Source: Gordionus sp. m RMFG-2023 (Eukaryota; Nematomorpha; Gordioida; Chordodea; Parachordodidae). From it: 64,000 nucleotides of DNA. The DNA lies in NCBI RefSeq assembly GCF_954871325.1, contig NC_088776.1, positions 34,892,508 to 34,956,507 of the forward strand, read 5' to 3'. The position numbers and the translations under genes are program-made. Numbering within the stretch: position 1 is the first letter of the stretch; each line of letters opens with the position of its first letter. Positions 24,400 to 37,800 of this stretch are shown piece after piece. Under the pieces are notes generated by a model. It was given only the letters and a program-made list of their open reading frames with translations. It was not told the DNA's origin and did not search any database.

Positions 24400-27300
24400 T
24401 CAGTCGGTATAAGCTTTGTACGATATCTGTTTGAGTCTAGTGACCGCCGCTAATGGATCTAAACTCTCGTAAATGTCTCGCCCTACTATAATTATATCGC
24501 TCATGGCTTGAGATATAACGTAATCTGGAGTATTATAAGCTTGGCCTAAATCATCTTGATATTTTTTTATATTTTCGTGACCGTTGATTAATGTTTGGGG
24601 TAGTTTGACACCTAAAAATATAATTTTTGATAAATTTTTTAATGTTCCAAAGGATATCAAGAATACTAGATATTTATATTAGAGATATATGATATGATTT
24701 TAATTTTAAAAAATGGACCCGCTTTTTTAAATCCAAAATTATCGTATGAAAAAATTTAAAACAAGTTTACATACCATTAAAAACTATAAAATTGTAAGTA
24801 AATTTTAAGAGATATTTCGAAGTGGGTATTATGACAGAGAGAACTACATGGGTTGCCCGTAGCCCGACCCGATATTAGTGTCAATTAAAATAACATGTCA
24901 TTTTTTATCTAACACATTTCATCATTAAAATGTCAATCAGAATAACATGTCATTTTTAATTATTATTTTAATAATATACGCAAACTATTTTGTTATTATA
25001 TTTTTGTGTTATTATTTATTACATACTTTATATAGATCATATTCTATCAGGTTAATTAAATATATTTATCTAATATCTATTTAATTAAATAGCCTCAAAT
25101 TTTGAATATTTAAAATCGTTTACCAAATCTTAAATTGGTGGAAGACTTAAAATGACTTTACCAATTAAGTGTTTTGGCTCTTAAATTCTTGGCTATCCCT
25201 GCTTCCTCGGTTAACAGTGAAAGTGCGCTTTCAGTGGTGGTAGGGCCTTTGAAGATAGGAGGACTTGTTTAAAGCCTGACGAACTCGACTCCTCATTATT
25301 TATATATTACAATTATTCACTATGTGATACTATTGATAATGATATTGATATATCATTATAATAAGTTCATTATATCATGCACATTATTTTTATATAATGG
25401 CAATAATTTTTAAATTCGATTGAATTTCAACTTTTTTAATATTTAAAATGAATATATTATAGCTGTCAAATAAACTTTTATAGTAATACACATAATTTTA
25501 AATTGTTTTTTGGATATTATAATATTCAATCTCACATTTTAAAAAATTTAGTCAGGTTCAGGTTGTGTTGAAAAAAAAAATTTGAATTTAAGTTCGAAAA
25601 ATTTTTTTAATTTGGGCCTGGTCCGCGAAAAATCACTTTGCAGACCTCTAATGACGGTAATAATGCACTATATATTAATTTAGAATATGTGAATCCGAAA
25701 CGTTTAATATGCATGTTTAAAAATTTGTTTCAAAAATCGACATTTTGAAAAATGTATTTTAAAATAAATGCTATATTTTTCAAGAATAAATAATTATTAC
25801 TTTAGATAAGAATGTGATAGGTAGAAGTATTTTGTTTTAAAAAAATCAATAATTTTTATTTATTCCTTACGAAAAATTTTTTAAAAATAATAATTTTAAT
25901 TATTCTTGTAGTTAGATAAGTATAATGAGTAGGAAAATTTATGGTTTGATCACTTTACTATATTTTTTGATATGGAATGCAATAAAGAATTTGCATTATT
26001 ATTAAATTATCTTATTTTATAAACAAGTAACATGAAAAAATTAATAAGGAAGTTTAAAATTCAAAATCAATGCAAATATTATTAGTTTATAATCTCTTAA
26101 ATATTACCGGGTGTAAAATGAAGGAAAGAAGGATTATCTAAAAGCTTCCTTTGACAAACCAAGCCCATAACAAAATCACCAGAGGCCTCCACTAGATTAC
26201 ATACATCTTGGTAGAAAAAGAGTTAATTAGAATATTTTTTGTTTATTTTTTACACATTAAAACTTAGAAAACAATGAAAAGTTTAAGTTAAGAATATTTC
26301 CATGTAATATTAAAAAATTCGTGAGTTTTTTTAACTTAAAATAAAACAAATTTTTATATATGAATAATATTTATATTTAAGAATTTTGAAATGCTAAACT
26401 TTTAGTGTAATCGTTCGTTAAAAAATTATCTTGGCAACTCATCTCAGCCACTAGAAGGCACGCTCTTTCTCTACCAATCGAGACCTATAAAAAATATTTC
26501 GCAAATAAATTATAAATTACTGCAAATAAAATTCAAAAATATAAAATTTTGTTATAAATGAAAAAATTAAAGTTAGGCTGTAGTCCACAATAAAGCATTT
26601 TACCAATATTAAAATTTTAAAGTATGCCCGAAATAATAATAATCATATTTTCAAAGTATTTTTAGATTGCCACAAGAAATTCTTAAGAATTTTCTTAACA
26701 TTTTATTGTATTTAAATTTGTAAAATTTTAACCGGCCCCCCATAAATTTACTTTTTTCAATGCTTCGATAGCCCAGTGACCAATCAAACCATGGACTGTT
26801 ACTATGTCAGCCCATTCGACTATTTTGTACATACCACCTTCGTACTGTAACTTTAGTATGTTACCAATATCGGCAAATTTCCTTTGAAAGTTTATGTGTT
26901 GAAAAGCATGAAGTAAGACAAAATAAAATCAACACCACATTCTGTCCCAATTGAACTGATAGTCTTTTTGTTTTGGCAATAAATCTGTTAATTTTAATAA
27001 TAATTCAATAAAATTTTATAGAATACATTCTAAGTTGGACAAACAAAATTCAAACTTTCCAACATGAAAAGATAAAAATTATTTTTTTGCAAACTGCATA
27101 CCTTACTTACTAATAATATGACTTCATTTCAATTCAGCAGACTATAATAAAAAAATGGTTTTCAGTAAAATGACTTGAGTTTAGTAAAAGAAAAACCTCA
27201 TATGAAATCAAAAGTTGATTGTAAAAATGGATGCTACCAGATTAGCAGAAAAACGTATGAATGTGATAGATCACGCACAGCTCATACTATGGAAAATATT

Positions 27301-30300
27301 GATTCTGTTGAAACACTTGTATTGAGCTAAGAACAATGACCTGTGGCACCTATATAAAAATTCGTAAAGTATTCGTAGAAACTGGTAGTTCGCGAACTTC
27401 AGTGCATCGGATTATCCACAGAGAAGCAGCTAAAATGTTTAAAAAAGAAACAAGCCCAGGACCTAACCGATGCAAATAGGATTGCCTGTCTGGTACTTAC
27501 TACAACTTATAGCAAAATACCCTCAACGGTTAGCAGAGTTGTTAAACCCAACTTTTAAAAGTAGCGTGCTACTGCTACAGATATTTGTCAAAAAAAGTAG
27601 CGCGCTACCGATATCACTACCCATTAAAAAAAGTAGCGCGTTATTAGCCACTATTTTTTAAAAGTAGCATTGGCTACTTTTTATAAAAAAAAATTCGAAA
27701 TAAATTTGTTTTATTTTTTGTTTATAATATAATTGCATAGTATATAATACATAAAAATCAACATTTATAAATATTTATTTACATATAGTTAGTTTTGATT
27801 ATAAAAATATTTGTAAAAAAACTAAATAAAAAAAACTATTTATGGTAATGTTCATTTTTTATTTTATTGTTACATTTTAATAATAAAATCATTTCTATAT
27901 TATCATCCCCAAATCTAAAGTGACGACGAGAAAGTATGTTTCGCCTTACTAAATAATCTCTCAACACTAGCACTTAAGCGCAAGGCAATTTTTAATTTTA
28001 TATAATATTATTAATATAAGAAAAAATCAAAAATACTCATTTGTATTTTTAGATTTAAAAAATGCGTCTAGATGATTTTCTATTACATTGGCATCCTTTA
28101 TTTCCAAAAAATAATCAATGAAAGTCGTTTTTATGGTTCTAACTAGGACATCTTTGTCTGCTATCTAAATCAGTAGTGTCTGACAACAAAAATTGTTGTT
28201 CCAGAGGATAAAATTTTAATCATCATATTATCAACCAATGACATTGGCTGAATTGTATCAATTATAAAATCGACAATAACTTTATCAGCTAGTTTCTGAG
28301 AAATATTGGCATGTACAATATTTATTATTAATGTAATATTTATTATTTAAATTTAGCTTGAATTGAATTGGTCTCTTTGAATGTAGTCTCCCCTATAACA
28401 ACATTATTAAGATGCTTTCTATCTCTATAAAACTGTTGGCATAAACATTCTTACAAAATAAAAATACTGTTAAAATTTAAGACAATTGCCTTTAGGTGTT
28501 TTTTGAGATAGCTATATTGAGGATATATTTTTACAGTTTGAACAAATAAATTTCCACCTTTTGTTTTACATTAATTTGAAAATATTTTCAAACTTTGAAA
28601 ATATAAAATTTGTATTATTGTTATCAAGAACATTTTATTTCAGGATTCCATTTCATTAATATCATAATTGTTTGAATCACTTACATCGATTTGGATATCC
28701 ATTTGCAAGACATTTTAAATAATTTACATCAGATGATTTAGATTTATAATACAAATTGGAAATATAAATTACAAAAATATAAATTACAAATTAAAAATAT
28801 AAATTTCAATTTCAAAATTAAATGATTAATTATGATATTATATTTAAATTTTCATGTTTATTTACATTCATTATATTTTAAAAATCAAAAAAAGGAGCGC
28901 TCTTAAAAAATAAATAAGAAAAAAAGTAGAGCGCTACGAGCTACTATAACAACTCTAAAGGTTAGTTCATTTCATTAGGCTCACTGATGAAAAGCTGTTT
29001 ACAGTAAATCTGCAAAATCATAGGATGTACTTGAAGCTCCAATGAAAAAAAACCAAGTTACAAACAATTGATATAACTCGTTCAAATTTCCCTAAATTCG
29101 TCCTGGTTTCAGTCGGGATATCAAGTCTTGGCTGCATAGAGCTCTTCTTTATCAATGCAGTGATCAAGATTAATGGTGCACATTATCGTGATGTTTTACT
29201 TGGTCAGAACTTATTGCCTCATTTTAAAGAATAGTCGGACAGTAAATTTTTCAAATTCCAACCAGTGCTCCAGCTTCTGTGGATCTGCACAAGAGAAACT
29301 ACAGATTTTATTTCACCTACTATTCCCCCCCCCAATATCCCTATCAGGTTCAATATAAGATATGGAGCACCCTTCAAGAACGTGTTTATCAAACCCGCAC
29401 ATGCGACGTAACCATCTCAAACAGCAACTTGTGGAGGGGATGGAATCGTTGATAGTGCAATCAATGAATGGCGAGATCGCCTAGAGCATGTATTCGAGCT
29501 AATGGCGAGTATGTGGAATATTAGCTTTGAAGAACATTTGACTTAATTAATTTAATTATTGATGTTTTTATAGACGAATTACAAAGTTTAATAAAAAAAT
29601 TTACATGTTAGGTTCGAAATTTATTTGTCCAACTTTGAATGTGCATTACTTTAGATTCTGTTGGTAGAATTGATAAAATTTGCAGAAAACATTAATAATT
29701 TATTAAATTTAATAGAATTATTTTTAACAGATTTAAAAAGGCATCAGTTCAATTGGGACACTGAATAATAATTTAAGAAGGATATTTTTAAAATGAATAT
29801 TTAGAGAACATCCTGTTAATAAAAATTTATTTTTTAAAATATTGTTATTACCTATCTTCCATGATGAGGAAATTATGCTGAGAGGCGAGGGCTTTGAGCT
29901 TGTTTATAAAGCTAAATATTTTAAATATTGTATTAAGCTAGATTATATTTCAAAAAAGAAATCCTTAATGTAAGTTATTAGTTTAACTTATTGAAAAAAA
30001 AATATAGTCGTTATTTTTACATTTAATCTGTTAAAAAAGGAAATTTAAAAATAAAATAGCAGATTCATGATAAAAAAAATTGTATTTATATCAGAGACCT
30101 AAGCTCAGCTGGTAAATGACATGATTTTAAAAATATGGGCCTGATTTAAAATAAAAAATTATAAACCGAGGCAGAGCCTAAAAAATAAATAAAAACAAAA
30201 AAAATATTTACATTTAAATCAATTAATCAGTTGGAAAATTATCATTTTCAGTTTCCCATTGTATAAATAAATTCCGTTTAATACCGAAATATTAAGAATC

Positions 30301-33300
30301 CAGGTGTGGACAGTAAAATAATCAAAATAAAAATTCGGGAGAGGCTTTAATATAAATAAAAAAGGGGTCACCACCAAAAGATTTAAATCCAGCCCGGGTT
30401 TAAAAATAAACAAAAAATTCAAATCCCGCCCATCCCTAATAATTTGACCTCTGCAGATCTCTGGTTTTTATTACTAAACAAACTTAATAAACTATGAAAG
30501 AAAAATAGGAAAGTTTTTGTTATATAATTTAAAAAAACGCCAAGTATATATATATTTTTAAATATCAATTCTTTTTTATATTTACTCGACGGAAAATCGA
30601 TTAATTATATCGACATGCGTTTTAACGCAACAAACATGGGGACCAACCAAATCAACCATCTAAAAAAAATGATATAAATAACTTATAAAACATAAATATA
30701 AAGTAAAAATTTTCTTTTTTCGAAGTTGAGTCCGATCAGATTTTATTACTGTTACAAATAAGTCCGAGTGCAAATTATATTATGAAAAATATTTTTCCCG
30801 GCTTATTAATTTTTCAATAAATGCGGTAAAATTATAAACAGAAAAGAATATTCATAAAAGCTTTTAATGAAACAAATACACTAAATATTTTGAAAGTCCA
30901 AGTCCGGCCTAAAGAACATTGTGCGAGCCTAGCTAATTATTATATTACTAGATAAAATGATTAACTTGAAAAGTTTCCTTTGACGCCCAGAAAGTTGAAA
31001 TGCAAATTTTTTTTGAATAAATTAAACATTTTTTATGAAAATTCAAATTATTAAAAGAATTTTAATATGAAGTGAACCTTAATTTGGTTTGATTATTGAA
31101 TCTATATACTTTTGTTATTAATATTTTAGTTGCCTATATTCGTTCAAAATGTAAATCATGGTATCAAGGACTTGGAGTTAATATCTTATATATTCTGACT
31201 TTTTTAATTATGAGTGATATAATTAAGTCGATAGTATTAGGACCATTCATCAAAATTGTGTCATGTTACTTGCTAAATTTAATCTTATTAAATTTGTAAT
31301 TTATTTATATTACAAAATCTGATTAACAATTGTCAATATAAAATAAATTCAGGTATCCCCATCAGCATGGCCATGAATCTTTGAATAATTCCAAATTAAA
31401 ACAATTGAGTTCAAAGCTTGTGGCGAATAAAAACGCCCTCTAAATTAAGAATCCTGAGATCTAATGGTTTCATTTACGAATAAACATGATGTCTATAGGT
31501 AAAGCTCCAATACATTCGCCACCATTAACCCACGATTTAATAGTATACCTCAGGCTTGCTAAATCTCGAAATTCAAACAGTGGAGTAAATTAATTTATCG
31601 TTTTTTCCCTAAAAATTATATCTTCATTTTAAAGGATTTGATTATGTTGAAAAAATATAAATTGGCTTTTTATAAATATATTATCTTTAATTATGGTAAG
31701 AAAAAGTGCAAATTTTTTAGCCATTTTTAATTTCTAAAATGTTCCCTAGTGTTCCACTCCTTAATTTAAATGTTGTTTTAATCTTCCATGTTACGTTAAA
31801 AGTTAATGATAGAGAGTTTTCGATATTGCTAAAATGGAGAAAAATCCTTTTTTATGTTGTAATAGTGGGTTAAGTATATTTTCACTGCATATTTAAGAAT
31901 TTCACAGTTAAGTGATGCTTATGAGAAAATATATTAGAAATCCTCAATTCACATTCCAATGAAAGTGATCTGTAAATAAGGTAAAGTGAAATTAAATTTG
32001 TTTATAACTTCTGTATATTTTTTGCTCATAAAGATTTTATTTGTCATTGTGAAAAAATTCTGCGATGCAGCACCAAATGGAATTGTGTCAGTCAAGTGGT
32101 TTTTATGATTAAATAAGATGTTCCCACACTTTAGATTTAATAGTTAAGTTTTTACTATTTATAGTTTTGGAGTGAAGTAGAAGTTTGTTATAATTATTAT
32201 TTAGCAGGAAATTGGATTAAAGATGGTATAGTTGATTAATCGGTATTATGTATAATTATCTCAACTATAAATCAAATACCTAACAGCCAACTAAAGCAAC
32301 TCAAGTAGAATTAGCATAAGGCAGACATATTATATACTCCGCATAATAGTATTTCAATTCATTACTGTTTTAGGGCAACATTAAATCTACTTTCTATTTA
32401 ACACCTAATATCTCCCCCTTCTTAGTAGCTGACAATATAAAAGCAATGTTCTATATAATAAAAAAATGACACATATCGCATATGAAAGCACATTTAGAAT
32501 ACTGCCAAATCTCAGTAATTTTTTGTAATATTTTTTAATCAAAAGCTTAGAGCAAATTAAATTTATAAAACTTCAATCTTTGAGTCTCTAGTTACTAATT
32601 ATTGAGATATACAGAAAAAGATTATATGATTTGTAGGGTTAATTCCAATAACGAACGAGATGTTAACCTACTTACTAGAACGTCGATAATTTTTTCACCG
32701 GCGAAGCTTCTTAGATGGTCAAGAGACGATATTTTCAGTTGCACGAGATTTAGCAATAGCAGATCTATGATTCACTTAGATGTCAGGGGCTGCACGCGCG
32801 CTACATTGAAAGAATCAGCGTAATTATCTACCTGGTCCGAAAGAATATTCTGAGAAATTCGCTGAAATTCTTTAGTGATGGGGATAGAAAATTTAACTAT
32901 TTTAGTTGAAAAGAGAATTCCCAGTAAGCGCGAGTCATAAGCCGTTGATTACATCTCTGCCCTTACTTAGTAAACATAAAAACTAACCGATTTTTGGTGA
33001 CTCTGGATACTTTGTTCCGAGCAGGGTCGGCAAAGTATATTTCAAATGTCTGCATTGATCAACTCTAATGGTACGTTATATGCCTACCATGGTCGTAACG
33101 GGTAACAGAAAATCAGGGTTCGATTCCGGTGAGGGATCCTGGTCACGGCATCACTTTCTAAGAACTTATTTTATCTAATTTCTTAGTGCTTAATTTATCT
33201 GAAATATATTTCTTTTTTTTTTATTTAGCCCTCATGATCTGTCATATTTTTTTCTTATAAAATAAGGAAGATAATAATTTTTGTGTAAAGCAAATTTCTT

Positions 33301-34882
33301 TTTTATTCAATTTTCATCAAAAATATAATAATGAATTTCGTTTTTAAGAATATTATTATTTTTTTATAAGTATATCCAATCAAAAGTATAGATATTTTGG
33401 CTGGCATATTAGTATCACATTATAAATAATTCAATATAATAATAATTCTACGTTTAGAGACCCTAAGTAACAATTCGTAGAAGATATGCAGAGACCCTCA
33501 GTATCTCAGTTCGTGGAAGATATGCAGAGACCCTCGGTATCTCAAACAAATCACACAATCATTGATCAGGAGGAAAGAGTGGCGCCCGCTCCAATAATAA
33601 CCACCACAGACATGCTTTAGGAGGACCTATTGTTAAGATAATAATATTCTATCCAAGGTAAAGACATTAACTGGAATAAAAAAATTTTTTAGTTTTTTTT
33701 AAATAGATCATTATAATGTATTTTTGATATATATTTTGATTATAATGTATAGGCTGGGCATGCTTCTGGCCCATAGATTGGTGGCTAGTCGCAGCATCTC
33801 ATATTATTAAACGTAGATATATTATTATATAAATGTGATAAGTTATAAAAAAAATAATATAATTCTTAAAAAATAATATATGGAATTCATTATTATATTT
33901 TTGAAGAAAATTAAATAAAAAAGGAAAATTTTTACACAAAAATTATTATCTTCCATATTCTATGAGAAAAAAATATAATAGATCACAGGCTCAAATGAAA
34001 AAACCCAAAGGAATATATTTTCGATAAATTAAACACAAAGAATTAAGACAAAATATGTTCTTAGAAAATTATTATTATTTTAAATCTTGGTAAGTAATTA
34101 ATTTAAACCTAAATATTAACAATTCGTTTTGAATGATTGATTAAAATAAAAAAGTTGTATGTAAAATAGTTTTGAATTGATTGATGACATAAAATTTGAT
34201 GGGAATCCAAGTCAGATATTGGGTGAAACATCAAAAAAATAGTGATTCTGTCCTGAGTTGTTTTATATTTCCTTTTCCCTGGATTAAATTTCACAATTAA
34301 AAAAATGAATAAAAAAAATAAGTAAAACACAATAGAAACATGAGGCAATTTAAGTTTATTTTCCATAAAATAATATTTACACTTTTTTCGATATTGTAAA
34401 AATAGTACAAAATCAAACTCTTATTGCCATTTATATTCTAAAGGCTGGATATCGGGCTGCCTTAGGCTTAAGTTTTTAACCAATTTCTTGCCGAAAAAAA
34501 TCTTTTCGAACTATATTATAGATTAAATATTTCTAACTTTCAATAATCGATCTAGATCAGAGATGTCGGCCGAAAAAACGAGGTTAGATTTTTTGTCGTC
34601 GATTATCTTACAGAGCCGTTTGGTGACGCCATTTTTAGACGTTTCACCTCTTTCCGAAAAAGTTAATCTCTGAAAAATAAGTAATATATTATAAAAATAA
34701 ATAAAACCTTCTGAAAAATACTTTAAAAATAATAACGAATCATGGAAAAGATTTTAACTTTGGTAGGAATTGTAGGTGTTTTGCCAGAGTAGTTATCCAT
34801 TTTCATAAATGTTTGGTAAATATCGGGAGATATCTTGCCGTTTTCAAACAGAATTTCCATCAATTCCGAAATTTTTAACAAG
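24400..34882 (-). CDS. UMPS: UMPS exons 5-12: linker and OMP decarboxylase domain
   Basis: Exon 5 completes the OPRT C-terminus and linker, which is shorter than in human. Exon 6 carries [15 protein letters not shown]. Exon 7 carries [13 protein letters not shown] with the substrate-binding Lys/His/Asp. Exons 8 and 9 together give [14 protein letters not shown] with the catalytic Asp-Lys-Asp set. Exon 9 continues with WADIVTVH. Exon 10 carries [10 protein letters not shown]. Exon 11 carries FLHFTP and exon 12 LGQAYNTP then [14 protein letters not shown] with the phosphate-binding Arg. Oddities are an ~11-residue insertion between TPGV and LGQ, and IG in place of the usual PG after WAD..H. Donors are gttaaa, gttaga, gtaaat, gtaata, gtaaat, gtttag and gtaata. 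Confidence 0.93.
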
Positions 34883-37800
34883 CTTTAAAATAATAATAAA
34901 AAATTCTAATTTAATAAGGTGAAATTTTAAAGATAAGTTCAATATAATTATAACATATATTGGTTTAGAATAATTTAATTACAAGAGCGCTTAATTCAAT
35001 GACTACTTCTGTGGGAGACGATAAATAATTAGGTACTTGAGTAGGATTTTATGCAAGTTCTTTTTAAATTTATTATTAGCCCATCCATATTTACTTTAAG
35101 GCTTAAATTAAATTAATACAATTCTAGGGATGTACCGATATTTTTAATCAAGGAGGATCGAGCATATCATTCATCATTTTAAAATATCGGTAATCAGCCG
35201 ATATTATTAAATTTGCCAATACGACCCGATAAAATGGCGTCTTCATTTTTTAAAAAAATTTCCATCTGGCTATATTACCAATTCAGCGCAATACAAAAGG
35301 AATTAGTGGAATGCATCAATTTAGAATACTTAAAAGGAACTGCTAGTCATGGTGAGCATGATAAAGGTGTCCCGACTATGAAAGATGCGATGTATAAAAA
35401 TTACTATGAGTTTTTCTTTCTTATATTTTGTAGTAATATTATACATATTATACTTTATATTTTAATGGTTTTTATTTATATTATATTATCTGTTTATACA
35501 TTGTTATGCGGTTATAAATCAAATATTTAAAGTTCGATAATTGTAAAAGTTAATTTATTTTTTTGTTGAAATAATATTCAAATGTTTTTTATATACAATT
35601 AACTTTTACCGAAAAATATCTAATATATATAATCTCCATAATCAAAACATGATCGTTTTCGTATCTTCCTAATGTATTTATAATTTAAGGAGACTAGTGT
35701 AATGTTATTTTTTTGCTCTCTACGAGAGTCGAACCACAAACCTCCCGTTTCAAAGGCGTATGTTTTAAGCATGCACCAACTTGAATATAATTAAGTTTAA
35801 AATATTAATTAATAGCTGATATTTTTATAATTTTGCCGTTTATTACCATACTAGCTGACGGGCTTGAAGGGTAATTATTTAGTTTGTGTGTATGGTACTA
35901 AATATACTTTATTAATAAATTTTATATAAATATTAAAATTTAGAAGAAAAGGAGGTAAAATTGTTGCAATGTATACCGTGAGCATGTATTAGAAATATCA
36001 AAATTTAAATTTGTGATGGAAATCATATTGGATAAAATTTAAAATAGAGAAGCCTTAAGATTTTTGAATTTTAAATATGGGTTATACATTGGCCTGAAAA
36101 TTTTTTTTTTGCAGACATAGCCAGGCCTGATCAAAAAACCATGTCCCATTCATAAAATTTTGCGATTTATTTTTATTGTAATTTAATAAAAATATCTTAA
36201 ATTTAATTTTATATTTAGAATAAAATTTAGATATGTGATAGAAATCTTATTGGGTAAAATATAAAATAGAAATGCTTGAAAATTTGTTAATTTTAAATAT
36301 GGGCTAGACATTGGCCTAAAAAATTTTTTTTGCAGAAATCCCAAGCCAGATTAAAAAACTAAGCCCATACAACTTTCATATTCTGATTTTATTTTTAAAT
36401 GAATTATGACTTTTATAAATTTTATTTCAGTTCTCAACTAACAAAATTATTATTCTTTGACGGGCTTGAGAAAATTTTCACAACAATTTGGTTTTCAGAG
36501 ATTTACCTATCTCCAGGCTTGGGAAAAAATTACAAAATTATTATGGGTTGGCCAGGTTTGAGAAAAAAAATTTCAGGCCATTGTCTGGTCCATAATTTAA
36601 AATTAAAAAAATTTCAAGCATATCTATTTTAAATTTTATCCAATATGATTTCTATCACAAATTTAAATTTTATTCTAAATATAAAATTAAATTTAAGATA
36701 TTGTTATTAAATTACAATAGAAATAAATGGCAAAATTTTATGAAAGTTGCATGTGACTTAGTTTTTTGATCAGACCTGGCTATGTCTGCAAAAAAAATTC
36801 AGCCCAATGTCTACCCCATATTTAAAATTAAAAAATTTTCAAACATCTCTATTTTAAATTTTATTCAATGTAATTTCTATCACAAATTTAAATTTTATTC
36901 TAAATATAAAATTAAATTTAAGACATTATTATTATTTTACAATAGAAATAAACGGCAAAATTTTGGGAAAGTTGCATGGGACATGGTTTTGATCAGGCCT
37001 AGCTGTGTCTGCAAAACCAATTTTGAGACCAATGTCTAGCCCATATTTAAAATTCATAAATTTTGAAGCATCTCTATTTTTAATTTTACCCAATATGATT
37101 CCTATCCAAATTTAAATTTTGATATTTCTAATACCCTTAATTCTCACGGGTTACATTGCAACAATTTTATCTCTTTTTCTCCTAAATTTTAATATAAAGC
37201 ATATTTAGTGCCATATACACAAACTAACTAATTACCCCTCAACTCCGTCATTCTTGACGGGTTATTATATATATATATATATATATATATACTGATAAAT
37301 TGCATATCAGGTCAATTCAGCGAAACTTTATCGCGAATGTCGTTTATCGCGAAAAATTTTTATAGCGAAGGTAAAATCGCGAAAACATCTGCGAATTTAT
37401 CTCCGCGAAACATTTATAGCGAAGAAAATTTCGCGAAGCCATTGTCGCGAATTTATTTCCGCGAAACCTTAACCGCGAATTTATTAGAGCGAATACATTT
37501 TAGCGAAACATTTTACGCGAACACTTTACAGCGAATTTTTTATCGCGAATATGTTTGAGCGAAGTATTACCGCGAAACAATAAATATATTGCGAATGCAT
37601 TTGTTTAAAAGAAAACAACATATTATTTATTATTTGATGTTTTTTAATAAAAAATGATATGCTACTATTGTAATATTATTTTTGTTACAATTTATTAGTG
37701 ATTTTCACTCCCAAGATTTTAAGTAAAAAATATTTTTTGAAGTTCAAAAAGATTTTTGAACATATTATGATAAAAATTTTAAATCTTCTTTGTAAATATA

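Noticed and set aside
31381-31590. Minus-strand open frame ([17 protein letters not shown]...) as a possible extra UMPS or host exon
   Set aside because: The opposite strand aligns with the 18S 5' end, UMPS needs no extra residues here, and there is no good donor.
32602-32823. A 73-codon plus-strand frame
   Set aside because: It lies entirely within the 18S rRNA 3'-domain fragment. The frame is a by-product of conserved rRNA sequence.
35213-35530. 105-codon plus-strand frame with a hydrophobic C-terminus
   Set aside because: Its composition matches the AT-rich background and it begins inside a repeat end. There is no recognisable domain.
37337-37558. A 73-codon plus-strand frame rich in repeated RE/NF motifs
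   Set aside because: It is the translation of the GCGAA tandem array in the element arm, not a protein.
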